Positions 18,639 through 27,012 of a stretch of DNA of 64,000 nt are shown piece by piece. The stretch is taken from NCBI GenBank assembly GCA_964563495.1, contig CAZLYK010000009.1:5297-69296 (forward strand), in the 5' to 3' direction. How positions within the stretch are numbered: position 1 is the stretch's first letter; the number at the start of each line of letters is the position of its first letter. The notes under the pieces were generated by a model. That model did no database searches. It saw only the letters and a program-made list of their open reading frames with translations, and had not been told where the DNA came from. Both the position numbers and the translations under genes were made by a program. This DNA comes from CAZLYK01 sp964563495. Its GTDB lineage: Bacteria; Acidobacteriota; Blastocatellia; RBC074.

Positions 18639-18912
18639 CAGGATTTCAACAGGATTATAGCAAGTTTCACGTTTGTGCGACCGCGTCCTCGCGGTCGCAC
18701 AAACGTGAAACTTGCTGCCACAGTGTAAGCATTGATTGATGACCAATGCTATCAGCGCGGTTTTCAGTTTCGTGCGTCCTGTCAGACGCCCTCCCTGACG
18801 GTCGGTCTTCTGACAGGACGCACGAAACTGAAAACCGCTGTAAACCGGATCAAAGACAGGGCAAAACAACATCCGGTTTAATCCTGTTGAAATCCTGTCA
18901 ATCCTGTCTATT
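18624..18912. repeat. Intergenic palindrome interrupted by a two-hairpin element
   Basis: Left arm AATAGCCAGGATTGACAGG and right arm CCTGTCAATCCTGTCTATT are intact but held about 185 bases further apart than usual by the insertion at 18658-18842. The loop remnant CAAAGACAGGG lies to the right of the insertion. Confidence 0.9.
18658..18842 (+). mobile_element. MITE-like two-hairpin element, copy 1
   Basis: First hairpin: GCAAGTTTCACGTTTGTGCG and its perfect complement around a CGTCCTCG turn. A spacer of roughly 50 bases follows, then a second hairpin built on TTTCAGTTTCGTGCGTCCTG. It is flanked by TA dinucleotides that would rejoin to the normal palindrome sequence AGGATTAAACCGG. The ends resemble imperfect terminal inverted repeats (AGCAAGTTTCAC versus AGCGGTTTTCAG). 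It encodes no protein. A full inverted copy lies at 63741-63928 and a truncated one at 42699-42735. Confidence 0.75.
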
Positions 18913-18954
18913 TCCTTCTTTGATCTGCTCATTCGTCTGACTGATTCAGTTTTG

Positions 18955-21099
18955 TCAGTTTATCGCTATCCGAAACCCGATATATTTGTTGCCATGATCC
19001 GGCATTTTGAACTCACGGTAAGAAGTGCGGCAAGCATCGCTGGTGCACATAATACAACCGCCGCGCTGTACATAATATCCCGAATTGGACGATCGCATTT
19101 GCCCGTCGTTTTTTAATTTCCGACGGTAAGCTTCTTCATCGTACCAGTCTTGACACCATTCCATGACATTGCCATGCATATCAAAGAGTCCCCAATGGTT
19201 CGGTTTCTTTCTGCCTACCGGATGCGTGCTATTTGAAGCATTATCGGCGTACCAGGCATAATCCGACAGCTTGCTTTGATCATCGCCGAAGCCCCACCTG
19301 CCGGTCGAGCCGGCGAGGGCGGCATACTCCCATTCGATTTCGGTCGGGAGGCGGTAAACCTCATTCCCGGTCTTTTGCCGCAGCCGTTTGATGAAATCCT
19401 GAACCGTATTCCACGACACCGTTTCGACGGGGCGATCATCATCTCCTTTGAAATAACTCGGATTGTTGTCGCTACCCATCAAAGCCTTCCATTGGGATTG
19501 AGTAACTTCGTATTTGCCAATCGCGAATGAAGCCACCTTCTCTCGATGCCTCGGCCTTTCATCCGGTTCTCCCTGATCCCATCCCATCTCGAACTCGCCA
19601 CCCGGCAGGTGCACCATTTCAATCATGACACCATTCCCCAGATCTACAGTCAGCGATTGAAGCAATGCGGGGCTTGATGCGGGCGTCTCGGGTGAAAAAG
19701 CCGGCGTGTTTACAATCATTGGGGTGGGACTCAGGTAGGTCTCGCCCCGGTTGAGATTATGACGGATCAATAGAAAGACGGTAACGGCGAGCGCTGCGAC
19801 AAATACAGTATATTTCCAGCGTGCGTCACGCGGCGGCGGAGCTTTCTCAGAGGCTTGGTCTTGACCTGCCGAATCTCGCTCGCTCCCAGGTCCGGCGCCG
19901 GCTTGCAACTCAGCCACGGTTGGTTGGGGGCAGCTTCGAATAGCCTCTTCGAGGATTGCGGCGACTTCGCCGGCGCGTTGAGGGCGATGGCTCGGGTCTT
20001 TCGCCAGCATCCGGCCGATGAGTTGATCGACTGAAGCAGGTACGTTGGGGAGGATGTCAAGGATGGATGGCGGCGATGCCGTCAATTGCATCTGGATGAC
20101 CCTTTGCACCAAAGGGTCATCGAACGGGAGAGTTCCGGTCAACATTTGGTACAAGATAATCCCGAGTGAGTAGATGTCCGATCGTTTGTCGATCAGGCCG
20201 CCCTCTTGTAACTGTTCGGGGCTTGCATAATGGGGTGTTCCGATTGGGGTCGAGACGGGTGATCCCGCCGTAGTGCTGATGACTTTGGCGATGCCGAAAT
20301 CCAACACTTTGACGTGACTGCTCCCATTGGGCTCATCAACCAGCATGATGTTGGAGGGTTTAAGATCGCGGTGGACTATGTTTTTGGCGTGAGCCTCTTC
20401 AAGCGCGGCAGCAACCTGCCGAATGACGCCGGTGGTGTATTCCAAGCTCAGGCGGCCGGATGAAGCAATCTCTTCATCGAGCGTATGACCTTCAAGCCAC
20501 TCCATGACCATGAAGGCAATGCCTTCGGCTGTTTGCCCGGCATCCGTAACATAGGCGATGTTATTGTGATGGAGCCGGCCGACCAGTCTTGACTCCTGCT
20601 CAAAGAGGCCGACGATGTACCGGCTGCCGAGCGCCACATTGGGTTGGAGGATTTTGAAAGCTACTCGGCGGTCAATTTTTATGTGGTGCGCGGCATAAAC
20701 CGCCCCAATTCCACCGACGCCGACGAGGGCTTCGATCATGTACTTGCCTGCCAGGGTCAGTCCTACGAGATGGTAAGGGTCCGGCAGTGAGAGTAATTGA
20801 TTGTCGCTTGTGCAAAAGCGATCTGCCCTTGGATATTGCTGCCGGCACTTGGGGCAGAATTTTGTCAGCTTTTCATCCGCCCTGCCCGGATCATCGATAA
20901 TCCAGGTAAGATCCTTTACGCCGGCTGTCACAATCAATTCTATTGTCTGTTTATCGAATGCCAGGAGGGATTCCACTTCGCTGCGCAGTTGGTCATCGCC
21001 GGCGCAGGCTCGACTGAGAAAATCAGCCCACTCGATGGGGTCGAGCCTCAACGCGGCGTGAAATAGCTCGCTGATCCGTTCGTGTCGCTCAGGCGTCAT
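18955..21099 (-). CDS. Membrane serine/threonine kinase fused to an FGE-sulfatase domain
   Basis: About 714 residues. An acidobacterial N-terminal segment (MTPERHERISELFHAAL) is followed by a zinc-ribbon (CPKCRQQYPRADRFC). The kinase domain has VGVGGIGAVY, the lysine in VAFKIL, HRDLKPSN, LDFGIAK and SPEQ, so it looks active. A membrane helix lies near residues 427-447. An exoplasmic FGE/SUMF1-type domain spans about 490-714. The two cysteines that bind copper in true FGEs have counterparts at about 685 and 690 (CTSDAC). The ATG at 21099 overlaps the sigma-factor stop as ATGA, with the sigma factor presumably controlling a response that the kinase senses. A longer frame upstream to 21153 lies inside the sigma gene. 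Confidence 0.9.
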   Translation of the reverse strand: MTPERHERISELFHAALRLDPIEWADFLSRACAGDDQLRSEVESLLAFDKQTIELIVTAGVKDLTWIIDDPGRADEKLTKFCPKCRQQYPRADRFCTSDNQLLSLPDPYHLVGLTLAGKYMIEALVGVGGIGAVYAAHHIKIDRRVAFKILQPNVALGSRYIVGLFEQESRLVGRLHHNNIAYVTDAGQTAEGIAFMVMEWLEGHTLDEEIASSGRLSLEYTTGVIRQVAAALEEAHAKNIVHRDLKPSNIMLVDEPNGSSHVKVLDFGIAKVISTTAGSPVSTPIGTPHYASPEQLQEGGLIDKRSDIYSLGIILYQMLTGTLPFDDPLVQRVIQMQLTASPPSILDILPNVPASVDQLIGRMLAKDPSHRPQRAGEVAAILEEAIRSCPQPTVAELQAGAGPGSERDSAGQDQASEKAPPPRDARWKYTVFVAALAVTVFLLIRHNLNRGETYLSPTPMIVNTPAFSPETPASSPALLQSLTVDLGNGVMIEMVHLPGGEFEMGWDQGEPDERPRHREKVASFAIGKYEVTQSQWKALMGSDNNPSYFKGDDDRPVETVSWNTVQDFIKRLRQKTGNEVYRLPTEIEWEYAALAGSTGRWGFGDDQSKLSDYAWYADNASNSTHPVGRKKPNHWGLFDMHGNVMEWCQDWYDEEAYRRKLKNDGQMRSSNSGYYVQRGGCIMCTSDACRTSYREFKMPDHGNKYIGFRIAIN

Positions 21100-21674
21100 G
21101 GCTTCCTCCCACGGTCGAGTTCGCGCAACAGCCAGGCCCTGGCCAACCTCCAATCTCTTTTGACGGTTTCGGGTGAGATGCTGAGAGTTTCCGCCGTATC
21201 TTCAATGCTCAGCCCGCCGAAGTAGCGCAGCTCCACCACCCATCTCTGCCTGGGGCTGAGATCTGCCAGGATTTTTAACGCATCGTCCAGCGCCGATAGT
21301 TCCTCGCGTTGATCCTGCGAAACCAACTGCGCCTCATCCAATGCCACAAACCGGAAGTCGCCGCCCCGTTTGATCGCCTTCTCAGCGCGCTTTATATCCA
21401 AGAGGATCTCCTGCATCAGTCTGGCGCAGGCGGCAAAGAAATGATCGCGGCTCTTCCAATCTACCTGACTTTGGTCAACCAGGCGCAGGTAAACCTCATT
21501 GATGAGCGCTGTCGCCTGTAACATGTGGCCGGGGTTCTCGCGGTTGATCCGTGCCCTGGCGCGCTTGTGGATTTCCCCGTAGACCATAGTAATGAGCTCA
21601 TCAAAAGCGGCAGGATCTCCATTGCGCCAATCCAGGAGCAATTGTGTGACTGTCCGTGACTGGAAGTGATCCAT
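21096..21674 (-). CDS. ECF-type sigma factor (acidobacterial/planctomycete subfamily)
   Basis: About 192 residues. Region 2 appears as HMLQATALINEVYLRLVDQ with WKSRDHFFAACARLM. Region 4 reads LSPRQRWVVELRYFGGLSIEDTA with the helix-turn-helix ETLSISPETVKRDWRLARAWL. These match the 'ECF subfamily' sigma factors coupled to kinases in this phylum. The start is set by GAGGAG five bases before the ATG at 21674; an open frame continuing to 21737 lacks such a site. It directly overlaps the downstream kinase gene. Confidence 0.9.
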   Translation of the reverse strand: MDHFQSRTVTQLLLDWRNGDPAAFDELITMVYGEIHKRARARINRENPGHMLQATALINEVYLRLVDQSQVDWKSRDHFFAACARLMQEILLDIKRAEKAIKRGGDFRFVALDEAQLVSQDQREELSALDDALKILADLSPRQRWVVELRYFGGLSIEDTAETLSISPETVKRDWRLARAWLLRELDRGRKP

Positions 21675-21971
21675 GAATCTCCTCTGATAAGTCACCCACT
21701 CTTGGTGTGCAGTTACCGCTCGGTGATCATACTGCACGGTAAGCTTTCAACTCCAATCAAACTCGCGATATCTTTGGCTTAGCGTCGTCCACTTCAGGAG
21801 ACATCAAAAAAAAATTCCAGCGGCCTTACCTTTTTTTCACTCAGTTTCCGCACAGGGAATTGGAGGGGCAATGGGTTTGTCAATTCAAAGCTCGTCCCTT
21901 TCCATGGAATTGAAATGCTGTTAGTCAACTTTTGTTTGATCAACCTTTAAGATAAAGAGAGGTAAGCAACC

Positions 21972-22667
21972 ATGTCAAAACGTAGCGATCTTCAAATTTC
22001 CTCCGATGTCCAGAAGCCGAAGGAACCATTGGATCCCAAAGAGCCAAAAGATCCCAAAGACCCTAAGCCTAAGCCAATCGTGCCGCGTCCGGTAACCATC
22101 AGCGCCTTGACCATGGACTGCGATGATGAGAACGATCCGTTAAGCAGTGACGAACCCTATTTATTGGTCTTCAGCCTCAATCTTGTAGGGCTGCCAAAGC
22201 CAAGAGTGATCAAACTGGGCCCTTTCAACGTCAGTGCTTCCGATACTACGTTTGTCTTCCCTCCGAATATTCTTTGGGGGGTGGATGGTCAACCAACAAT
22301 CATCAATCACCCCGACGATTTGCTCCTGCTGGTAGCTTTGATGGAGAATGACACATCTGATCCCGAAGCAGTCCGGTCATTCGTCGAAGGTTTTATGGTG
22401 GCAAGCTCAGTTGAGCACGCAACGAGCGCAGGAAATCACAATGACTTCGCGAGCCGAATGATAAACGCTATGCAGGGCTTCATCAGTGCCCCGGCATTGG
22501 CCACCGGCCCGATTGATCCCGATGACCAGATCGGCCCGGTGCAGGAACTGCGCATCAATCAAGATGACCTAAATCTGGTTTATAGCGATAAACTCAACTC
22601 GAGCGATAAAGCCATGGTTTTCGCGGGAGACGGAGCCAGATACTTTGTTCGCTTCCGTATCCATTGA
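21972..22667 (+). CDS. Orphan protein with Lys/Pro/Asp repeats
   Basis: 231 residues, no signal peptide, family not recognised. After a short N-terminus comes a charged run of KEP/DPKEPKDPK repeats (residues about 15-35), then a beta-rich region (ISALTMDCDDENDPLSSDEPYLLVF) with several acidic patches that could bind calcium. GAGAGG lies 11 bases before the ATG. It is divergent from the sigma-kinase pair and may be its target, which is inference from position only. Confidence 0.6.
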   Translation: MSKRSDLQISSDVQKPKEPLDPKEPKDPKDPKPKPIVPRPVTISALTMDCDDENDPLSSDEPYLLVFSLNLVGLPKPRVIKLGPFNVSASDTTFVFPPNILWGVDGQPTIINHPDDLLLLVALMENDTSDPEAVRSFVEGFMVASSVEHATSAGNHNDFASRMINAMQGFISAPALATGPIDPDDQIGPVQELRINQDDLNLVYSDKLNSSDKAMVFAGDGARYFVRFRIH

Positions 22668-22676
22668 ATGAGGAGG

Positions 22677-22780
22677 AATAGACAGGATTGACAGGACTTC
22701 TGCAGGATTAAACAGGATATTGTTTGGCCCTGTCTTTGATCCTGTTTAATCCTGCAGAAATCCTGTCAATCCTGACTATT
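22677..22780. repeat. Intergenic palindrome, full copy
   Basis: AATAGACAGGATTGACAGG left arm and its complement, loop containing CCCTGTCTTTGATCC. The right terminus carries GACTATT instead of GTCTATT. It lies between convergent genes. Confidence 0.92.
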
Positions 22781-22785
22781 TCTTC

Positions 22786-23958
22786 TCAAGGCCGGTTGCG
22801 ACCGTAGCGATCGTGGCTCGACACCCACTCTTCGGCGATGACCGCGCTGCCGAGCGATAACTCGCCGCAGAGCACCGTCGCAGCGACGATTTCGGCGAAC
22901 TTCCTGACTCCGTCCTTGCCGTAACAACCGAGCAGTTCCAGGCACTCACGTTGCGTCGGCAGTCCGGTGCCTCCGCCGTAGGTCGCCACGATCAACGAAG
23001 GGATCGTGATCGAGTAATAGTAATCGCCCGCCGGCGTGATTTCGGAATAGACCAGCGCCGCCGAAGATTCAGCGACGTTAGCCACGTCCTGCCCCGTCGC
23101 GATGAAGAGTGCCGCGATGCCGTTTGGCGAGTGCCCGCCGTTGTTGTTGGCGCCGGAAAAGAGGCTCCCCAGATTGCTGATCAGCCGCCCGCGAAAGATG
23201 CGTTCGACGCTGGTGCGCATGACGCTTTCCAGCAGTCGCGCAGGGATCGTCGCTTCCGCCGTCACGCGCTTGCCGCGCGTGCGCAGCACGTTGATCTGCG
23301 AGGATTTCTTGTCGGTCGCGAAGTTCGATTCGAGAAGGTAATGCTCGATGCCCGGATAAACGCTGCAAATCCAATCGCAGGCGGCTTTGGTCGCCTTGCC
23401 GACCATGTTCTGGCCGGCGGCGTCACCCGTCAAGAAATTGAAACGGAGGAAGCGGAAGCGGCTGGCCGAATATTGCTCAATGTCGCGCAGTTTGCCGACG
23501 CGCGTGGTGGTCTCGGCCTGGCGTTTGATCTCGTTGAAGTTTTCTTCGACCCACTTGCCGAACTGGCGAGCCTCGCGTGCGCTGGGAAAGATAAAGACCG
23601 GCGCGCGCTGCATGGCATCGTCCAGGACGGTGGTGGTCACACCGCCCGCCTCGCGCAGCAGCTTCATCCCACGATTATAGCTGGCGACAAGCGTGCCCTC
23701 GGTCGTCGCCAGCGGCACAAAGAATTCGCCCTTCGCATATTCCCCGTTGACCATTAGCGGCCCGGCCAGGCCGATCGGCACCTGCGCTACGCCGATGAAA
23801 TGCTCGATGTTGCCCGGCAGCGCCGCTGACGGATCGAAGGAGTATTGGCCGACGTGGTTGAGCTCGACCCCGGTCTGCTCTTTCAGGAACCGCCGTCGAG
23901 CCTCAGCCGCTTCGCGGGTGTAATCGTTGTCCGGGGAACGCGGAATTTTGTTGGACAT
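22786..23958 (-). CDS. Hydroxymethylglutaryl-CoA reductase
   Basis: Reduces HMG-CoA to mevalonate with NAD(P)H, the committed step of the mevalonate route. 390 residues. Family motifs are VPIGLAGPL, ATTEGTLVAS, GDAAGQNM (cofactor site), DKKSSQIN (catalytic lysine) and NGGHSPNGIAALFIATGQDVANV. A strong ribosome site, GAGGAGG, precedes the ATG. No other mevalonate gene is in the window, so other steps must be elsewhere. The overall pattern looks more like class I than class II. Confidence 0.92.
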   Translation of the reverse strand: MSNKIPRSPDNDYTREAAEARRRFLKEQTGVELNHVGQYSFDPSAALPGNIEHFIGVAQVPIGLAGPLMVNGEYAKGEFFVPLATTEGTLVASYNRGMKLLREAGGVTTTVLDDAMQRAPVFIFPSAREARQFGKWVEENFNEIKRQAETTTRVGKLRDIEQYSASRFRFLRFNFLTGDAAGQNMVGKATKAACDWICSVYPGIEHYLLESNFATDKKSSQINVLRTRGKRVTAEATIPARLLESVMRTSVERIFRGRLISNLGSLFSGANNNGGHSPNGIAALFIATGQDVANVAESSAALVYSEITPAGDYYYSITIPSLIVATYGGGTGLPTQRECLELLGCYGKDGVRKFAEIVAATVLCGELSLGSAVIAEEWVSSHDRYGRNRP

Positions 23959-24134
23959 TGGGCCTCCTCAAAGCGTACTTTCACTGATTTTTTTGCGCAC
24001 CTCCGCGGGATTTTACTCAGCATCACCCCGAATCACCCGGAAAATCAAGCTCGATACGCCTGGCACACGAATTGTGTCAATCATGGGAAAAAGGGGGGGT
24101 ATTTTTTGAAAAAGCTCCAGGAAAGGAAGGAGTT

Positions 24135-25307
24135 ATGAAACGCATCGTCATCTTGATTGCTCTTATCATTTCAATCTCCATAATTGGTTTCGGATGTGCA
24201 TCGCGTAGAGGTGTCGTGCGAACCAGACCCCTACCACCTCAAAGGATGGTTGTCGATATCAGTATATTTTATGACTCGCTTGCTCCGTATGGCCGGTGGT
24301 TCGACGCGGATGATTACGGCTGGGTCTGGACGCCCTATGACGTGCCTGTCGGCTGGCGACCATATACCTATGGATATTGGGTATTCTCAGATTACGGCTG
24401 GACGTGGGTCTCGCAGTGGCGATGGGGATGGGCGCCATTTCATTTCGGGCGCTGGATCCATCATCGGCAACATGGGTGGATCTGGATCCCGGGCAGAGAC
24501 TGGGGGCCGGCCTGGGTTCTCTGGCGACGTAGCCCAAGAGAGGGCGGCTGGATCGGCTGGGCGCCGATGCCGCCACAACGGGGTTGGCGTGTTGGGCTTG
24601 AATTCGAGACCTGGAATGATCCCGAAGGGTCGGTCGAGCCGGTTTACTACAGCTTTATTGAGGAGAGGAACTTCGCCTCGCGCAATCTTGACCGGGATCT
24701 GGTGCACCCGGCGCGCAATGTTACATTGATTCGAGACACGAGCAACGTAACCAACTATGCCAGGGTGGAGAACCGTATTGTCAATCGCAGTCTGGATGTC
24801 GAACAGATCGAACGAGCAAGTGGGCGCGCAATCCCGCGGCATCGTGTGGTTGACGCCGGGTCCGCCGGCGCCGGTGAGCGGGTGAGCGGAAACGACATCA
24901 GGGTCTATCGTCCCGACATCTCCCGTTCAGCGCCTGAACGCCCGCCTCAAACCACTGTTCCACAACGACAACGGCCGTCCTCAGTGGAAGACATGAATCG
25001 ACGCGAAGAGCGGGAGCGCCGCCAGCTGGAGACCGAGCAGGCGCGAGAACGCAAGGTGCTGGAAAATCAACAGCGGGTGGAACGAGATCGAGCCGCGCGG
25101 CAGGCCGATGCGGAACAGATGCGCAGGCAGCAGGAGGCCGAAAGGCGCGTGCTTGATGAAAAGGTGCGCCGCGAACAAGAGGTGCTAAAATCCAGGCAGG
25201 AGACTCGACGTAAAGTAGAACAACCCGCCCCTACTGCTCCGCCGCGCAAACCGGCCGGCGAAGAAAAGAAAGAAGCGCCGCAAAGAAAACCGCCGAAGAA
25301 ACCCTGA
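24135..25307 (+). CDS. DUF6600-type lipoprotein with a C-terminal coiled coil
   Basis: 390 residues from the ATG at 24135, which follows AGGAAGGAG. The N-terminal hydrophobic segment ends in GFGC, a likely lipobox. Residues about 40-170 contain repeated aromatic units (YGRWFDADDYGWVWTPY, YGWTWVSQWRWGWAPF, HGWIWIPGRDWGPAW), a feature of DUF6600 proteins. The C-terminal third is a charged Arg/Glu/Gln coiled coil followed by a proline/lysine tail. Probably envelope-anchored; function unknown. Confidence 0.82.
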   Translation: MKRIVILIALIISISIIGFGCASRRGVVRTRPLPPQRMVVDISIFYDSLAPYGRWFDADDYGWVWTPYDVPVGWRPYTYGYWVFSDYGWTWVSQWRWGWAPFHFGRWIHHRQHGWIWIPGRDWGPAWVLWRRSPREGGWIGWAPMPPQRGWRVGLEFETWNDPEGSVEPVYYSFIEERNFASRNLDRDLVHPARNVTLIRDTSNVTNYARVENRIVNRSLDVEQIERASGRAIPRHRVVDAGSAGAGERVSGNDIRVYRPDISRSAPERPPQTTVPQRQRPSSVEDMNRREERERRQLETEQARERKVLENQQRVERDRAARQADAEQMRRQQEAERRVLDEKVRREQEVLKSRQETRRKVEQPAPTAPPRKPAGEEKKEAPQRKPPKKP

Positions 25308-25320
25308 GAGCGGGTTTTAA

Positions 25321-25423
25321 AATAGACAGGATCGACAGGATTTTTACTGGATTAAACAAGATATTTTCTGCTTTGGATTCAATCATGTTTAATCCAGTAA
25401 AAATCCTGTCGATCCTGTCTATT
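25321..25423. repeat. Intergenic palindrome, full copy
   Basis: The arms carry matched changes relative to the consensus: GATCGACAGG pairs with CCTGTCGATC, and TTTTTACTGG pairs with CCAGTAAAAA. The covariation keeps the stem. Loop contains CTGCTTTGGATTCAATC. Confidence 0.92.
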
Positions 25424-25430
25424 TTCTGCT

Positions 25431-25458
25431 TTGCTCAAATAACTCTCTAACATACAAT
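25431..25458 (+). promoter_or_regulatory. Possible promoter of the sulfatase-FGE-gal genes
   Basis: TTGCTC at 25431-25436, 16-base spacer, TACAAT at 25453-25458. It is immediately downstream of a palindrome and upstream of the sulfatase. Judged by eye only. Confidence 0.4.
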
Positions 25459-25565
25459 GACTCGATCACATTCAGCGGGTTACCTTCACAAAAAAACGAC
25501 CATTTTTCGGGCAATTGGGAGCATTTGCTGCCAAAGGACAATGGCATAGAAAAGGATCAACGCCC

Positions 25566-26987
25566 ATGAAAAGAGTTTCTTTCGCCTTTTTCCTCAGCGC
25601 TTTGTTGCTCGGCGGACCGGTTCTGTTGTTTCTGACCACGGTGCTGCCGTTGACTGCCGGTGCGCAACGCGCGACCGCAGAGAGGCCGAACATTCTTGTC
25701 ATCGTGGCGGATGATCTGGGTTATGCCGACATAGGCGTGCAGGGCTGTCAGGACGTCCCGACGCCCTACATCGATTCTCTGGCGAGAAATGGTCTGCGCT
25801 TTACAAACGGCTATGTCTCGGGGCCGTACTGCAGTCCTACGCGCGCCGGTCTGCTGACCGGGCGCTATCAGCAACGCTATGGCCACGAATTCAACCCCGG
25901 CCCGGCGGGCAATGCTGATCCGGAGTTCGGGTTGCCTCTCACGGAAACGACGCTGCCGGCTCGGTTGAAAGCGCTGGGATACACGACAGGAATGGTCGGC
26001 AAATGGCATCTGGGTTTTGAGCCAAAATTTCATCCGATGAAGCGAGGCTTTGATGAGTATTTCGGTTTTCTAGGGGGGGCTCACAGCTATTTGGAAAACA
26101 GCGAGGGGCGCAATATGGTCATGCGCGGCAACCGGATGGTGACAGAGTTTGGTTATCTGACCGATATGTTCGGCGACGAAGCCGCGGCTTTTATCGAACG
26201 ACAAAAGGAGAAACCCTGGTTTTTGTACCTGGCCTTCAATGCCGATCACACGCCGATGCAGGCGACCGAGAAATACCTGGCGCGTTTCCCAAACATCAAG
26301 GATCCGCTCCGGCAAAAGTTTGCGGCGATGCACAGCGCCATGGATGACAACATCGGTAAGGTGCTCTCCGCGCTCGGCAAGCACAGGCTCGAAGAACGCA
26401 CGCTGATCGTTTTCCTCAGCGACAACGGCGGCCCGACCAGAGCCAACAGTTCACGCAACACACCGCTGCGGGGCTTCAAGGCGCAGACGTGGGAAGGCGG
26501 CGTTCGCGTCCCCTTTTTGCTCCAATGGAAAGGCAAACTGCCCGCCGGCGTGGTCTATCAAGAGCCGGTCATTCAGCTCGACATTCTCCCAACGGCGCTG
26601 GCTGCCGCCGGCGTCGAGGCGAAAGGCGATTGGAAACTCGATGGAGTCAACCTGACGCCCTATCTGACCGGCCAAAAGAAAGGGGCGCCGCACGAGGCGC
26701 TGATGTGGCGTTTCGGCGGGCAGATGGCGATTCGGATGGGCGAGTGGAAGCTGGTCAAAGCGCCCGGAGCCGGGGCTGCATTTGCTGAGCGCCGTCAACG
26801 CACGACGGTCAGCGGCGCGCATCTATACAACCTTCGCGACGATGTCGGCGAACAGGTCAACCTGGCGGACAAAGAGCCGGAGAAGGTCAAACAACTCGCC
26901 GCTTTCTGGGAAAAGTGGAACGCCGAATTGGAGGAGCCGCGCTGGGAGCCGAACCGCAATCCCAACCGGCAAAATAGAGAGGATTGA
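25566..26987 (+). CDS. Exported Cys-type sulfatase
   Basis: 473 residues from the ATG at 25566. A hydrophobic signal sequence comes first, then the alkaline-phosphatase-fold sulfatase domain. VADDLGYAD supplies metal-binding aspartates. CSPTRAGLLTGRY carries the cysteine (about residue 89) that is converted to formylglycine, with GMVGKWHLG and LSDNGGPT downstream. It cleaves sulfate esters, probably on carbohydrate. The FGE that would activate it is the next gene. The C-terminus ends NRED and the stop comes from the half-palindrome at 26973-27012. Confidence 0.95.
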   Translation: MKRVSFAFFLSALLLGGPVLLFLTTVLPLTAGAQRATAERPNILVIVADDLGYADIGVQGCQDVPTPYIDSLARNGLRFTNGYVSGPYCSPTRAGLLTGRYQQRYGHEFNPGPAGNADPEFGLPLTETTLPARLKALGYTTGMVGKWHLGFEPKFHPMKRGFDEYFGFLGGAHSYLENSEGRNMVMRGNRMVTEFGYLTDMFGDEAAAFIERQKEKPWFLYLAFNADHTPMQATEKYLARFPNIKDPLRQKFAAMHSAMDDNIGKVLSALGKHRLEERTLIVFLSDNGGPTRANSSRNTPLRGFKAQTWEGGVRVPFLLQWKGKLPAGVVYQEPVIQLDILPTALAAAGVEAKGDWKLDGVNLTPYLTGQKKGAPHEALMWRFGGQMAIRMGEWKLVKAPGAGAAFAERRQRTTVSGAHLYNLRDDVGEQVNLADKEPEKVKQLAAFWEKWNAELEEPRWEPNRNPNRQNRED

Positions 26988-27012
26988 CGGGACTTTTGCA
27001 GGATCTGAAAGG
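26973..27012 (+). repeat. Left-arm half palindrome between sulfatase and FGE
   Basis: AATAGAGAGGATTGACGGG followed by GCAGGATCTG. It supplies the sulfatase's last residues and stop, and its AGGA lies about nine bases before the FGE start codon. Confidence 0.7.

Noticed and set aside
18624..18912. The interrupted palindrome as one long complex stem-loop RNA
   Set aside because: The same inner pair of hairpins occurs inverted at 63741-63928 and truncated at 42699-42735, which fits an insertion better than a native RNA structure.
26782..27012. N-terminal extension of the FGE gene into the sulfatase
   Set aside because: The extension is out-of-frame sulfatase sequence, whereas the ATG at 27013 begins a clear lipoprotein signal.
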